DNA from: Acanthochromis polyacanthus
Taxonomy: Eukaryota; Chordata; Actinopteri; Pomacentridae
Length of the DNA stretch: 64,000 nucleotides
Reading direction: 5' to 3'
NCBI RefSeq assembly: GCF_021347895.1
Contig: NC_067117.1
Span: 30,510,067-30,574,066, forward strand
Below the pieces are notes generated by a model. That model worked only from the letters and a program-made list of their open reading frames with translations. It had not been told where the DNA came from and searched no databases. Position numbers and translations under genes: made by a program. This document shows, piece after piece, positions 52,240 through 63,270 of this stretch (positions are counted from its first letter, which is position 1; each line of letters begins with the position of its first letter).

Positions 52240-52480
52240 ATCAGCAATTATCTTTTATGAAAGCTGCCAAACGCGAACTGGGGGATAATTGGCCGCGGCC
52301 TCCTTCACAGAAACATACATTTCCCTAATTGCGTATAATTGTGAAGTGAGTTCTTGGCGTGGAGGATGGAAGGTAATTGCGGAGGGCCGCTGCGTTTGTC
52401 CTGACCGTTAAAGGAGCCCTCAGCCATTCATGAAGCCTCTCGGAACATAATGGAAATGCATATGTACACGCAGCCGAGCG
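52240..52480. promoter_or_regulatory. conserved-looking non-coding block
   Basis: GC-richer than the surroundings and free of simple repeats. It has mixed motifs: GGATAATTGGCCGCGGCC, CCTAATTGCGTATAATTGTG, GGTAATTGCGGAGG and CATTCATGAAGCC. Three spaced TAATTG words suggest homeodomain sites. Only sequence look supports this. Confidence 0.3.
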
Positions 52481-53168
52481 CGGACGGAGATAGACATTTT
52501 TTTCAAGTGTCTAAATGCACATAAATGCAAGCACACCTGCTAAAGCACATCCAGGTGAACGGGTACACCTGCTAGAGTCTGTGCACGCTATCACTTAGAC
52601 ACAGAAAGATACGCGCACATCTGGACTCTTAAAGAAATCAATTAAAGCTCTCACACATATACATCTTTTACTTTTAATTTCTACTTTGCTGCTGAGTCAG
52701 CACAAGAAATGGTCTGCCAGGCACTTTGTTAGAAAGCTAGCTTCCAAAACGTATCTTCCATTTGGAAAAAAAAAAAGTGAGCATTGGAACAAATTATCCT
52801 CCTTTATAACGGATAGTAGGCATTTTTCCTCAAGATTCCTCACAGACCTCTTTTGCTAATGCTTTTATTACCAAAATGGATATAAGCACTCTGGAGATTA
52901 AAGCTTTTTAAGGCTGTTGAAAGGTTGTTGAATGGTGCGATAAATTCAGGTGTCAGATAAAACACCTCGATGGTTTATGCGACTTACACATTGTTTCAGG
53001 ACACCTGTAGTGACTGAAACTCTGCAGCAGTTTTGCAAAAATGTCTGCCCCACTTGGTTTATCGACTATTTTCTTCATTTATCAGTGTGATAGAACGCTT
53101 CAGAAGCAGCAGGGGTTGGTAAACAGCACAAAACAGCATCTTTAAAAACCGCCGTTTTGCGTTTTCAG

Positions 53169-53445
53169 CTCCTACCAGCTCGTTGTGAAGGAGGAGCGGA
53201 AGTCCAAGACCCGCCGCGCCGCCTCCGAGGCCCCCGAGTGTTTCTCAGCCCCCGTCAGCTTCCGTAACGCCTCCATCCTGGACTCGTCCTACTACATCGC
53301 CGCTGAGCTGCCGCCCTCCAGCCTCACGGTGGTTCAGCCGTTCACGGTGGGCGACAACAAGAGCTACGGCGGTTTCTGGAATCCGCCGCTGTCCCCTGCC
53401 AAGAGCTACAGCATCTACTACCAGGCCATGAGCAGAGCCAACGGG
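53169..53445 (+). CDS. ptprt: ptprt-like receptor tyrosine phosphatase, exon completing fourth FN3 domain with convertase site
   Basis: This 277-bp GC-rich exon lies between a TTTTCAG acceptor and a strong GTGAGT donor. It enters in phase 2 and leaves in phase 0 after ...MSRANG. It encodes [20 protein letters not shown], then a conserved cysteine in [10 protein letters not shown], the sequons NAS and [23 protein letters not shown] and [15 protein letters not shown]. The run of basic residues ending K-T-R-R (codons 53206-53217) lies where R2B phosphatases are cut by furin-like convertases into two non-covalently linked chains. The next expected exon is a tiny one starting E-T-K; I did not find it downstream, so it probably lies outside the window. 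A 77-codon frame on the other strand here is only a shadow of the GC-rich coding sequence. Confidence 0.9.
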
Positions 53446-53540
53446 GTGAGTCTCGGTTTTCCCAAACAGCATTTTCAAGGACCAGTTCAGGAAATGGGAT
53501 GAGAAAACAGACTTTGTTTAACTGGGATAAGCAGTTTAAG

Positions 53541-54500
53541 CTTTGTTCTTGTTGTTTTAGGAAAAAAAATCGTTTTTGTTGCTCATTTCCTGAGAATTCT
53601 TGTCTATGCTTGGAACATTTGTGACTTTTGGTGCCTCTAAATGTAAAATCAACAAAGCCGATTTACTAGAATTTATTCACTCTGTCAGGGAATTTAGAAA
53701 GTTTCTGCAGTCATAGTAATACCACCACGGGGTATGAAATCACACCAATTATCAAAGTCAGAAACTTTAAAAACAAAACATTGTTGGATCTCAACTCTCT
53801 GACACCAACTGAACTACTCCTCTGTGACAGAAAGTGGCAAAATATTCCCCAAATCACTGTTTTCGAAATGCATCATTTAAAAAAAAATGCAAAAAGTAAA
53901 ACATTTGCACTAACCAGAACCTATGGAAAACAAAAGAAATCTGTTCAGTTGCTCATTTCCTGAGAATGTTTGTGTTAACTAGGAACATTTGTGACTTTTG
54001 GTGCTTCTAAATGTAGCATCAAAAAAGCAGATTTACCCGAATTAACTCATTTTATTCTCATAGAGAAAACCTCGCATTATCAGGGAAATTAGAAGATATT
54101 TGCAATCATAGTAATGCCTCTATTGGGTTTAAAAGTCATGTTATCTTTTCGAAAAGTCGTCAAAATCACACCAATTGTCAAAGTCAGAAACTTTAAAAAC
54201 AAAGAATTGTTGGGTTTCAACTCTCTGATAGTCATTCAACTACTCCTCTGTGACATGTTTGCAAAATATTCCCCAAATCCCTTTTTCTAAATGTCTCATT
54301 TAAAAAACTGCAATAAGCACAACATTTGCACTAACCAGATTCTACCATAAACAAGAGAAATCCGTTTGGTTGTTTATCCACTGAGACTTCTGGTGTATAT
54401 TTGGAACATGTGTGACTTTTAGTGCCTCTGAATGTAGCATCAAAAAGTAGATTTACCAAGATTTAATCATTTCTTTTCTCATAAAGAAAACCTCACACTG
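53541..54500. repeat. diverged tandem array, unit about 370-420 bp, beside the last exon
   Basis: GTTGCTCATTTCCTGAGAAT (53578, 53948), the related TTGTTTATCCACTGAGACTT (54370), and GGAACAT.TGTGACTTTTGGTG recur in order. So do CAAAGTCAGAAACTTTAAAA (53754, 54179), TCAACTCTCTGA, CAAAATATTCCCCAAATC and GCACTAACCAGA. At least 2.5 copies are present; decayed similarity continues to about 54780. Confidence 0.8.
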
Positions 54501-56002
54501 TCAGGGAATATAGAAAATATCTGCAGTCACAATAAGCAGGTCAGGTGGGTGGGTTTAAAAGGCATGTTTTCATTAAAAGAAAGCCCAAATTAGTCAAAAT
54601 CACACCATTTATCAGGGACAAAATCTGTTAAAACAGGAAAAATTCACTGTTTTTAGATTTTCTCACCGTCTCTGTTCTGTCAAGAAAATGATGCAAATCT
54701 ACGCTTAAAACTGTAACATTTCAAAAATTGCAAAAAGTATATTGTTTGCATAAACTACATTCTGTCAGAAACTAAAATCTGCATTCCTCTGCCCAACAAA
54801 GAATCCACTAGTGGTCACCTGTAGCACCGATATCAATTCAGAAACTTTTCAGCTGAACTTGGTTAAACCGCAAGCTTTTTTTTTTTTTTTTTGTAAAATG
54901 AATAGTCAAAGAAATTCTACATTCTTTTTTTTCTGATTTAAGGCATTTTGACTTTGTCATATTGAACAAAACACATTCCTGAGTTCCATATCCTTCTAGT
55001 CGTGGTTGTTCTGTTTCCATAGACATTCAGAGCTTCATATTGCAGTGAAGAATGAACCTACAATGAAGAAAAGTGTGAAAAGAGCAGAAAACACCCTTGT
55101 GAGTTCAGAGGGTTAACACATTTAAGGGCTTTAAAACCTGTTTGCCTTGACTGGAAAAATATAAAACAAACAAACAAAAAAGGTTAAGCCAAGAAGCGAC
55201 ACAAAAACAAAAAGAAAATCTAAGCAAAGTCATGCCAGCTTTGCTCTAAACTAACCATTGGCTCATTACAAAGGAAACTGTAGCCATTTTGTTCTTCTTT
55301 TTCTTTTTTTCCAAAACCTTTCAGAACAGTTAAGCTTTAAGGTAAATCTTCACCGCATCACACCTGGTTGCCGCTCCTTTACTACACATGTTTGAAATCT
55401 GATCAGGTGTCCAAACATCTAATTGATGTCAAGACAATTTTGCAAAAAAAAAAAAAAAAAAAAGCAGTGCAGGAGCAGTTTGAATGACCTTCTCAAGGCT
55501 CCAGTCCAGTAAATTTAAAGCTATGTGTTGCCTTATGCGTAAAAAGAGAAAAATAAAACAACAGGAGAAGGCTCCCTGTGGGAATCCTCCCTCCCAGAAT
55601 TCATCTGCTGGTGTCTGTTTGCTGCCCCTTTCTGTCTGGTAATTACACCGTGTGCAGATACAACAACACCCCGCCCACCTGCCCCCCAGCTGCCTTCTCA
55701 TAACTCATTCACAACTTGAACTTTTGAATTTCCATAATACTCTCAACTCCTGCGAGGGTTGTTTTAATTTTCCACTGCCGTAACCACGGTAACTCGGTAC
55801 GGCGAGCGAGGACGGGCGAGCTTGGCTTGTTGTCGTGATGTAATATCCTCCTCCAGAAGGCAGGTTTTACCCACAATGCACCGCAGAGGGAGAGAGAGAG
55901 AGAAAAGGCTGTGTGCAAGTGGGTGTGAGTGGGGATTCTTGCATGATTGAACAACTGTGACTGCGAGCGGATGAGTGTGCGTTTATAAGTGTGAGTACTC
56001 GC

Positions 56003-56022
56003 ATGTGTGTGTGTGTGTGTGT

Positions 56023-56054
<32 letters not shown>
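56003..56054. repeat. (TG)n microsatellite, interrupted
   Basis: A TG array with one TC interruption. Confidence 0.92.
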
Positions 56055-56421
56055 TTTACAAATGTGCAGATTCCTAAATCCAGTCACATCGGACTTCCTC
56101 ATTTGATTGGATCTCAGTCAATCCAATCAGTGTGAGGTTTGTTTGGGTCATGGATTGGAGCGTTTTGGGGCACTGATGGGGGGTTTTGGTGGTGAAAAGT
56201 AAATAGAAAAGCAAGCAGACCTGCACAGCCACTGTAACTCACATGATTTGATGAGGACGTCAGGACGCACATTCAGAAAACTCCAGAGTTTTGACACTAA
56301 GCTAAACTAAACGTATATCCTCCAAATTCCCATTATTGCGCCAATCAGGATTGCTGACTGGATTCTGGATTGCTGAGAGAGAAACTGTAATGATTTGCTG
56401 CCATATGCACATTACTACTTT

Positions 56422-56422
56422 G

Positions 56423-56489
<67 letters not shown>

Positions 56490-56497
56490 ATATGTAT
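56422..56497. repeat. (TA)n(TG)n compound microsatellite
   Basis: A short TA run, then about 25 TG units, then TATGTATATG. Confidence 0.93.
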
Positions 56498-57304
56498 AAA
56501 ATTGTGCATACCCAGATAAATGCAAACATGCACAGATGTGTTCTATATTTGGGAGAAGGATTAAGGCTTAAATTTTAACCAAACTGAACCTGTGCAGTTT
56601 GTGGAAATGTAGAGATCATGAGTAAAATAATGGGATATGTGATATACATGACCTCTGTTATCTGCTAAAGTTGTCCTTTCAACCCAAACCTTCTCCATCT
56701 GTGGACTCTGTAGCTTTAAAACAACCATTTCCTGCTTTCCATCCAGTCGATAAATATCAAAAGAAGTATGCATAACTTGAACCTAAACTGACATTTTTGT
56801 GCATTTGTGGACTAAAATATTTTTTTTCTTCAGAGGATGATACTTAACCTCTAAATTTGACCCACATTTTGACTATGAGACAAGATCAACCTCTCAGAGC
56901 CTTCATATTCGAATGGAAATAGATTCAAGTTTGATTGTCTGACTTTAATGTATCTAGATTTTCAAAATGTGTCTTTTTTTACAGTGTTATTTTTGCTGAT
57001 ATTGCATGTGAGCCCTCTCATTCTGCTCTAAACACATGATCTTGAGAAGAAAGCTACAGACAGATTCCAGAAGGACACCTCGTTTGGGCCTGAAATTGAC
57101 TGTGATGTTACTCTGCTGGCTGCTTGCAGTCCTGTTCTGAATTTGCTCAAGCCTCTGTGAAAAAAATAATCATACATGAATCACTATGTTACTCATGTTG
57201 TATGGGAACATTATAATATGATCCAAGGGATTAGGAGCATGTGTGACTAGGAGTATGTGTGTGCAGATGTGCTCCCAACTCCAGACATGTAGCTATCAGT
57301 CAGT

Positions 57305-57323
57305 AAAAAAAAAAAAAAAAAAA
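57305..57323. repeat. poly-A run of 19
   Basis: It lies directly at the broken 5' edge of the Tc1 fossil. Confidence 0.9.
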
Positions 57324-58144
57324 TAGGCTGGCCTGTGTGGTTGGATCCGACAGATGAACTACTGTTGCTCAGATTGCTGAAGAAGTTAATGCTGGTTCTC
57401 ATAGAGAGGTGTCAGAATACACAGTGCATCACAGTTTGTTATGTATGGAGCTGCAGACCAGTCAGGGTGCCCATGCTGAACCATGTGCGCCGCCAAAAGC
57501 GCAGACAATGGGGACGTGAGCATCAGAACTGGACCAAAGAGCAATGGAAGAAGGCGGCCTGGTCTGAATCGTGTTTTCTTTTACATCACGTGGCTGGCAG
57601 GGTACGTCACTTACCTGAGGAACACACGGCACCAGGATGCACTATTGGAAGAAGACAAGCCAACAGAGGCAGTGTGATGCTTTGGGCAATGCTCTGCTGG
57701 GAAACCTTGGGTGCTGCCATCCATGTGGATTTTACTTTGACATGTACCACCTACCTAAGCATTGTTACAGACCATGCACACCCTTTCAAGGAAGCGGCAT
57801 TCCCTGATGGCTGTGGCCTCTTTCGGCAGTATAATATGCCATGGCACAAAGCAAAACATGGTTCAGGAGTTGTTTGAGGAGCAAAACAACGAGTTTGAGG
57901 TGTTGACTTGGCCTCCGAATTCCTCAGATCTCAGCTGAGCATCTGTGGGGTGTGCTAAACAAACAAGTCCAATCCATGGAGGCCCCACCTCGCAGCTTCC
58001 AGGACTTAAAGGATCTGCTGCTAACATCTTGGTGCCAGAAAACACAGCACACCTTCAGGGGTTTAGTGGAGTTATTGCCGCGACGGGTCAGGAAAAGGGG
58101 GACCGACACAATATTTGGCAGGTGGTCATGATCGGTGCATATCC
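57324..58144 (+). pseudogene. Tc1-like transposase fossil, 5'-truncated
   Basis: An open frame (57335-57877) covers the middle of a Tc1-type transposase: RRPVRVPMLNHV-like, REHQNWTKEQWKKAAW, HHVAGRV, GCTIGRRQANRGSVMLWAML, ETLGAAIHVD, and FPDGCGLFRQYNMPWHKAKH. It continues after stops and frameshifts as EHLWGVLNKQVQSMEAPPRS, FQDLKDLLLTSWCQ and FRGLVELLPRRVR. The first catalytic Asp is missing (WSES where WSDES is usual), the second is replaced (QYN for QDN) and the SPDLNPIE segment has lost bases before EHLW. It is inactive. The end GGCAGGTGGTCATGATCGGT (58118 onward) is 3' terminal sequence; the 5' terminal repeat is absent. It belongs to a different Tc1 family from the element at 21549. Confidence 0.9.
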
Positions 58145-59641
58145 AGAAACTCAGCTCTTAATAAGAAAGTCGACTGTTTTTCACTCACCTCACGAGTCAA
58201 GGCTCAGTTTCAAAAGACATTTGACAGAGCTGTGAGTGTTTTCCTCATCAGTGTGACGAAGGACAGCAGGTTGAGCCCACCTGGTCTGGTTGGAGGCCCG
58301 GTCTCCTTTCACACACAACAACAATAAAGGTTTTTGTGTCTTTTCTTGGCTCCCGTGAAAATTAAATTGGCCAGCGGATCACCGAGGCCACCGTGTCCAG
58401 TTGTCATCCGACTCTGAATGGACTGTATAACCCTGCACAAAAAAAAGGAATGTCAGCATCTGAATAATTCATTCTCCAAATTCAATCTCTCCATTATACG
58501 TCGGCGCAACGAGGACACGTGAAAGCGATATTTTGTCAATCAAGGATTTAAGTTATCTTCAGTCCTCACAAAGTCCTGTAATTTGTTTCATTTCCGTGCT
58601 GTCAGTCATTTTCTGGGAGTAGGTGTCAGTTTTTTATCTTTTTTTTTTTTTTTTGCTGCAGCGTCGGATGATGTCTCATACTGGAAAGAAACTCCTCATT
58701 TACATTTTAGAGGACTTGGCTGGTTTGTCGTAGTTTGATCCCATGGATGAAAGTCTGCTTCTCGTTCTCCGCCTGTCTTGGATAATCCTGCTCGTTTCTT
58801 TTTCTTTTTTCTTTCTCCTCTCTGAGCTCCACCTGTCCATCAAGGAGAACGTCTCTCCTCCCTCTTTCTCTTTCAATTTCTGTCACTTCCTCTCCTGAGA
58901 ACATTTAGTAGAAATTGTTCTCTCAGTCCACCCACTCTCCAGCTCTTCATCGCTCGCTGCTTCTGTCTTTGCTCTTTCTTCAGATAGAAAAGAAAACAGA
59001 CATGCTTTCAGTGCCTCTCCTCCCATTTTTTAAAAAAAACCCTCTTCTTAATCCCTCTTTTCTTTCCAGTAATATTCACTGCCTCTGCTCTTATTTAACC
59101 TTTTACCCACAATCTTTTTTCCCACTTCTTTATTTTTTCATTCATTCCTGTCTTGTCTATGTTTTCTTTCACCTTCGCTCTCCTGTACACCATCTTTCAT
59201 GGTTACTTTATCATTTGCAAACATCCCACCTTGTCTATTTTTGCTTTCTCTGTTTTCATTACACTCACCTCATCTTATCCCCGGCTCTTTCTTTCCTTTT
59301 TTTTGTATTTTTCTTCCTTGGAATGATTCAACCCATCCACATTTCTTCTTCTTTCTCCCCCATATTTTCTGTCTTTACCACCTGTCTGGTCCACCTACCT
59401 GTTTCTTCCCTATTCCTTTATTTTTCTTTTTCTTTTTCACCCTCCCCCTCTCTTTCTTTCTCCGTCTCAATTTGCCTCCCTCCATCTCCCCCCTCTGGGG
59501 TGACATCAGTCCGATGCCAGTCTCTCATCTCCCATCATTGTGCCAATTAGTCGACGCTCCGCACATTAAAACTGCTCACCGACGGCAATCTTGATGTCTC
59601 CCTCGATGTGATGTCACACGTGCACGCACACGCACACACAC

Positions 59642-59685
<44 letters not shown>

Positions 59686-60203
59686 ACGTTCGCACATCCC
59701 CCACATTAAAGGCAAACACACACACACTAGAATGAAGTGCCCGAGGCTGTAAGTAAGAGAAGTAAGAGCAGGAGTGATTTGGGACTTAGCAATGTGGAAC
59801 AACTGTGGGAGGGAGAATAAAAATCTAGAAAGAGTGAAAGAGACATTAAAGAAGATATAATGCTGGAGCAAAAGATGGAGGCCAGCGGGGCTAAATGGAA
59901 ACAGTGGGAGTGAAGAGACGGAGGGAATGTTGTGATGGAGTTCAAAAAAATAATAATAAAAAGAAAACATAAATATCAACGACCTTTTACACAATGTGTT
60001 CGTTGACATTTTACTAAAACCACAATCTGCCATTAACCCTCTGAACCCACATACCTACTAGCAGGTTTAAAAGGCATTTTGCCTTAAAAATAAAATGCCA
60101 AAAATGAAAGAAAAAGTTACTTCAATTTGCAGTGGTCCTTCAACTATTCACATATTGAATCGTTGTGTTGGAAAACCTAGCCAACCCTTAATAAACTGGA
60201 TAT
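58145..60203. other. downstream intron, pyrimidine-rich
   Basis: 58780-59500 is a long C+T-rich tract on the + strand, which creates Ser/Phe/Leu-rich pseudo-frames. A CA array lies at 59615-59690. No exon was seen. Confidence 0.5.
59615..59690. repeat. (CA)n microsatellite bounded by CACGTGCACG words
   Basis: CA units with CG interruptions. ACACGTGCACG occurs at both edges. Confidence 0.92.
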
Positions 60204-60235
60204 GTATATATATATATATATATATATACATATAC
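60204..60235. repeat. (TA)n microsatellite at left edge of hairpin
   Basis: TA units with one CA. A matching TA tract lies at 60771-60822 on the other side of the hairpin. Confidence 0.9.
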
Positions 60236-60768
60236 TTTGCAAAAGTTCTGTTACACGGTTTCATGATCTTTAGAGACGTTTACATGTCGGAGTGAAAAAT
60301 TCCATTAAACAAACTGAAAGTTCTACCTTATAGGCAGGTGTCCTTAACACAGATTTGTTCTCCGGTGAAGTTGTATCAAGATGGAAGTCAAAAGAGTTGA
60401 GATATCTGCTCTCCTTCGTGCTGAACATCAGCCAGATGACCGTCCACAGAGTCGCCGTGACGCTCAAGAATGGTGAAGATCTTTCAGATGATCTTTCAAG
60501 AATGGTGAAGACCTGAAAGATCTTCACCATTCTTTAGCCTCTCCGCGACTCTGTGGACGGTCATCCGGCTGATGTTCAGCACAAAGGAGAGCAGATATCT
60601 CAACTCTTTTGACTTCCATCTTGATACAACTTCACCGGAGAAAAAAATTTGTATTAAGGACACCTGCCTATAAGGTAGAACTTTCAGTTTATTTAATGGA
60701 ATTTTTCACTCCGACATGTAAACGTCTCTAAAGATCATGAAACCGAGTGTAACAGACCTTTTGCAAAG
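60236..60768. repeat. long palindrome (hairpin) made of Tc1 terminal and N-terminal transposase sequence
   Basis: Arms 60236-60487 and 60513-60768 are inverted copies with roughly 15-20 differences and a 25-bp spacer. Each arm runs from TTTGCAAAAG through a likely Tc1 terminal region, then ATGGAAGTCAAAAGAGTTGA (MEVKRVEISALL in frame) and MTVHRV followed by LKNGEDLS after a frameshift, a typical Tc1 helix-turn-helix start. The right arm keeps the better reading (VAERLKNGEDLS). TA arrays flank both arms. A catalytic-end fragment of the same kind of transposase follows at 60901. Confidence 0.88.
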
Positions 60769-60770
60769 CC

Positions 60771-60822
60771 CGGTATATATGTATATATATGTGTATATAT
60801 ATATATACATATATATATATAT
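60771..60822. repeat. (TA)n microsatellite at right edge of hairpin
   Basis: TA units with GT and CA interruptions. Confidence 0.88.
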
Positions 60823-60900
60823 TCAAGAATGGTTTACCTCAACATCCTTCAGGAAAACCAAAAAATAATCAGCCCAAAATGTTTGGTTTTGGACAGTTAG

Positions 60901-61072
60901 GTGTTCCAACAAGACAATGATGCCAAACCCGCATCAAAAGTGGGAAAGAAGTGGTTAAATCAGAGTAGAATTAAGGTTTTAAGCTGGTCTGCCACGAGTC
61001 CTGACTTAAACCCCATTGAGAATCTGTGGACTATGATGAAGAAGCAAGTCAGAAAGCCAACAAATAAAATTT
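60901..61072 (+). pseudogene. Tc1-like transposase, C-terminal catalytic fragment
   Basis: One frame reads VFQQDNDAKPASKVGKKWLN, then [20 protein letters not shown], then NLWTMMKKQVRKPTNKI and a stop. The QQD aspartate (codon 60913) and the PIE glutamate are separated by exactly 34 residues, the DD34E signature of Tc1. The first catalytic Asp and the middle of the protein are missing. With the hairpin just upstream, this is a scrambled element, not a gene. Confidence 0.9.
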
Positions 61073-62766
61073 AAGAAAAGATTCACACATAGAACCAGAA
61101 GCTTGTAGACGTCGACCAAAAGTCTCAAAGTGGACGTTGGGCCAAATATTAGCATTTCTACATGAATATTTTTGATCCAAAATGCATGATTATTGTGTTG
61201 TGATAAATATTCATGGTTTCACTGATATCAGAAAAAGTCAGAAAACCCAAGACTGCCGTGAGACACATGGTCTGTTCATGACTAAAAATGCATGCATGCA
61301 AAGCTTCCTAAACACTTGCCAACAATATGAAAGCACACGTCCCTTTTTCAAACTGAATAAAAGTGCATTTAGGGATTTTTCGAGTCATCTGAGTGCATCT
61401 TGATTGACACTGACTGTCAGTTTTCTGTCTCTTCCCTACAAACCTCCAAAATCTGCGCTCTGAGATTCGCTCGGTGTGTTTTGTGTGCAGCGTGTGTGTG
61501 TGTGAATGACGTTGATTGTCAGAGTACCTTGGCCAACCCCTGAGGCTTTTTACTTGTCAAGAAAGGTGTCTGGCTGCATTTTTCACAGCATAGAAAGGCA
61601 TGTTTTTCCATGTGTGTCACCGTTTCCTTTTGTTTTGTGCCATTTCTCGCCCCATTTCTCCTCCATTTCTTCCTCTTCCTCTTTCCTCCGTCTTTCCCCT
61701 TCACCTCCTGTGTCTTTCTTCCTTATTTTTTTTTTCTCTTTTGGCTTCCAAAACTTCTTCATCTTCTTTTTTTATTCCTTTGTCCTCCCATGAATTTCCT
61801 CTGAATGTAGCACCCGGTATTTTATCCATTTAACTGATGCTCTTATCTATGTTGACAAGTAAGAAGCTGGTCTTACTTCACTCAGCCATTTTTATCCTCC
61901 TTTTTACTTGGCAGTCTATTCATTTATCCTCACTCGCACATTTTTCATCCCATCTTCATGAAAATATTAACAATTTAGATCATCCTTTCCCTCTTAACGT
62001 ATCTCTCATTGAGCCTATTCTGCTCATTTTCCTTCTTTGATACTCAAGACAACCTTGTCTCCTTGAAATTACTTTTATTTATGACTAATTCTTTTAAAGT
62101 GGGAGGCCTGAATACAAAGTTCCCGACTGTAACACCAGAGATTCTCACACCCTGACTCCTTTCTTTGGTTATCTTAGGCAGCAAACACAATTTGGTTAAG
62201 GTTAACCCTCTGAACTCCAAGCAGTTTCTGGGTGTTTTTTGTTTGTTTGTTCAGCTTTGCTCCAGTGACATTTTCATTCATTGTGAGCTCTGTTTTTAGT
62301 CCAACATAAAGCACTCTGCCTCTATAGAAACAGGACAACCATGGCTAAAAGTAAAGAGAACTCAGAAATCTCCTCTATGCAGTGTGAGACTTGGCTTTGA
62401 CACTGTGTTTTGATGCCATAAATCACAGAAAAGAAAAGACAATTATTTCATGATTTATTTTACAAAAAAATAAAGGAAAAATGGAATTACTTTGTACAAA
62501 AATTCTTCAAGTTGTTAGAATACTGGACTGGGCTGAGTCACTAATAGCTTCCCGCTTGCACTGAGGAGTACAAAATTCTATTAAATCAATCTAATCTGGT
62601 TAGATCAGGCTGTTTACATCTGGTTAACTTCTTAATGAGACAAGAATAACATGATCATGATAGAGTATTACGGTATTTCACAGATTAGTAGTTAAAGAAT
62701 GTTTGGAAAGTTACAAAGCTGCCATTTTTTGAGCTTTTGCAATTTTTGGCTCTGACAAATGATATA
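61073..62766. other. downstream intron, unannotated
   Basis: 61620-61810 is pyrimidine-rich on the + strand. No exon or clear repeat was seen. Confidence 0.5.
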
Positions 62767-62777
62767 ATCTCAAACAT

Positions 62778-63136
62778 CCATCCTCTATATACCGCTTTAT
62801 CCTCACTTGGGTCGCGGGGGGTGCTGGAACCTATCCCAGCTGACTTGGGTGAAGGCAGGGGACACCCTGGACAGGTCGCCAGTCTGTCACAGGGCTACAT
62901 ATACAGACGGACAATCACACTCACATTCACACCTACGGGCAATTTAGAGTAAACAATTAACCTCAGCATGTTTTTGGACTGTGGGAGGAAGCCGGAGTGC
63001 CTGGAGAAAACCCACACATGCTCAGGGAGAACATGCAAACTCCATGCAGAAAGATCCCAGGCCCACCCCAGGATTCGAACCAGGGATCTTCTTGCTGCAA
63101 GGCGAAAGTGCTAACCACTATGCCGCTGAGCAGCCC
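62778..63136 (-). mobile_element. tRNA-derived SINE, antisense, with 11-bp target duplication
   Basis: Read on the minus strand from 63136: GGCTGCTCAGCGGCATAGTG (A-box region), then a B box GGTTCGAATCC (complement of 63071-63081), a conserved body with GAGTTTGCATGTTCTCCCTG, and an end in GGATG next to 62778. ATCTCAAACAT flanks both sides (62767-62777 and 63137-63147). This is a clean retroposition signature. It is a very common fish SINE, inserted against the direction of ptprt. Confidence 0.9.
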
Positions 63137-63270
63137 ATCTCAAACATTATTATTAATATTATTATTTTTATTGAACAGATGATATGCAATTAAAAGCTAA
63201 TAGCACAGAGTTAAATTGTCTGGATTTAGCAGTTAACTTCACAAAACGTCTAGGTGTATAAAAGTACATA

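Larger units (their letters stand above)
49466..53168. other. 3.7-kb intron
   Basis: Bounded by GTAATT and TTTTCAG. 50930-51790 is an AT-rich repeat block and 52240-52480 is conserved-looking. No additional exon was seen. Confidence 0.6.
54501..57304. other. downstream intron with homopolymers and TG arrays
   Basis: It contains a poly-T run at about 54876-54892, a poly-A at about 55444-55462 and TG arrays at 56003 and 56422. No exon starting with the expected E-T-K codons was found. Confidence 0.5.

Noticed and set aside
53245..53478. 77-codon minus-strand frame opposite the ptprt exon
   Set aside because: Shadow of a GC-rich coding exon; the + strand has matching splice sites, phase and family similarity.
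57335..57877. Host gene with 180 codons
   Set aside because: Recognisable Tc1 transposase blocks show that it is a transposon fossil.
58915..59550. 211-codon open frame on the + strand
   Set aside because: It lies in a C+T-rich tract; the protein is almost only Ser, Phe, Leu and Pro with no domain, and the overlapping frame is equally open. Low complexity explains it.
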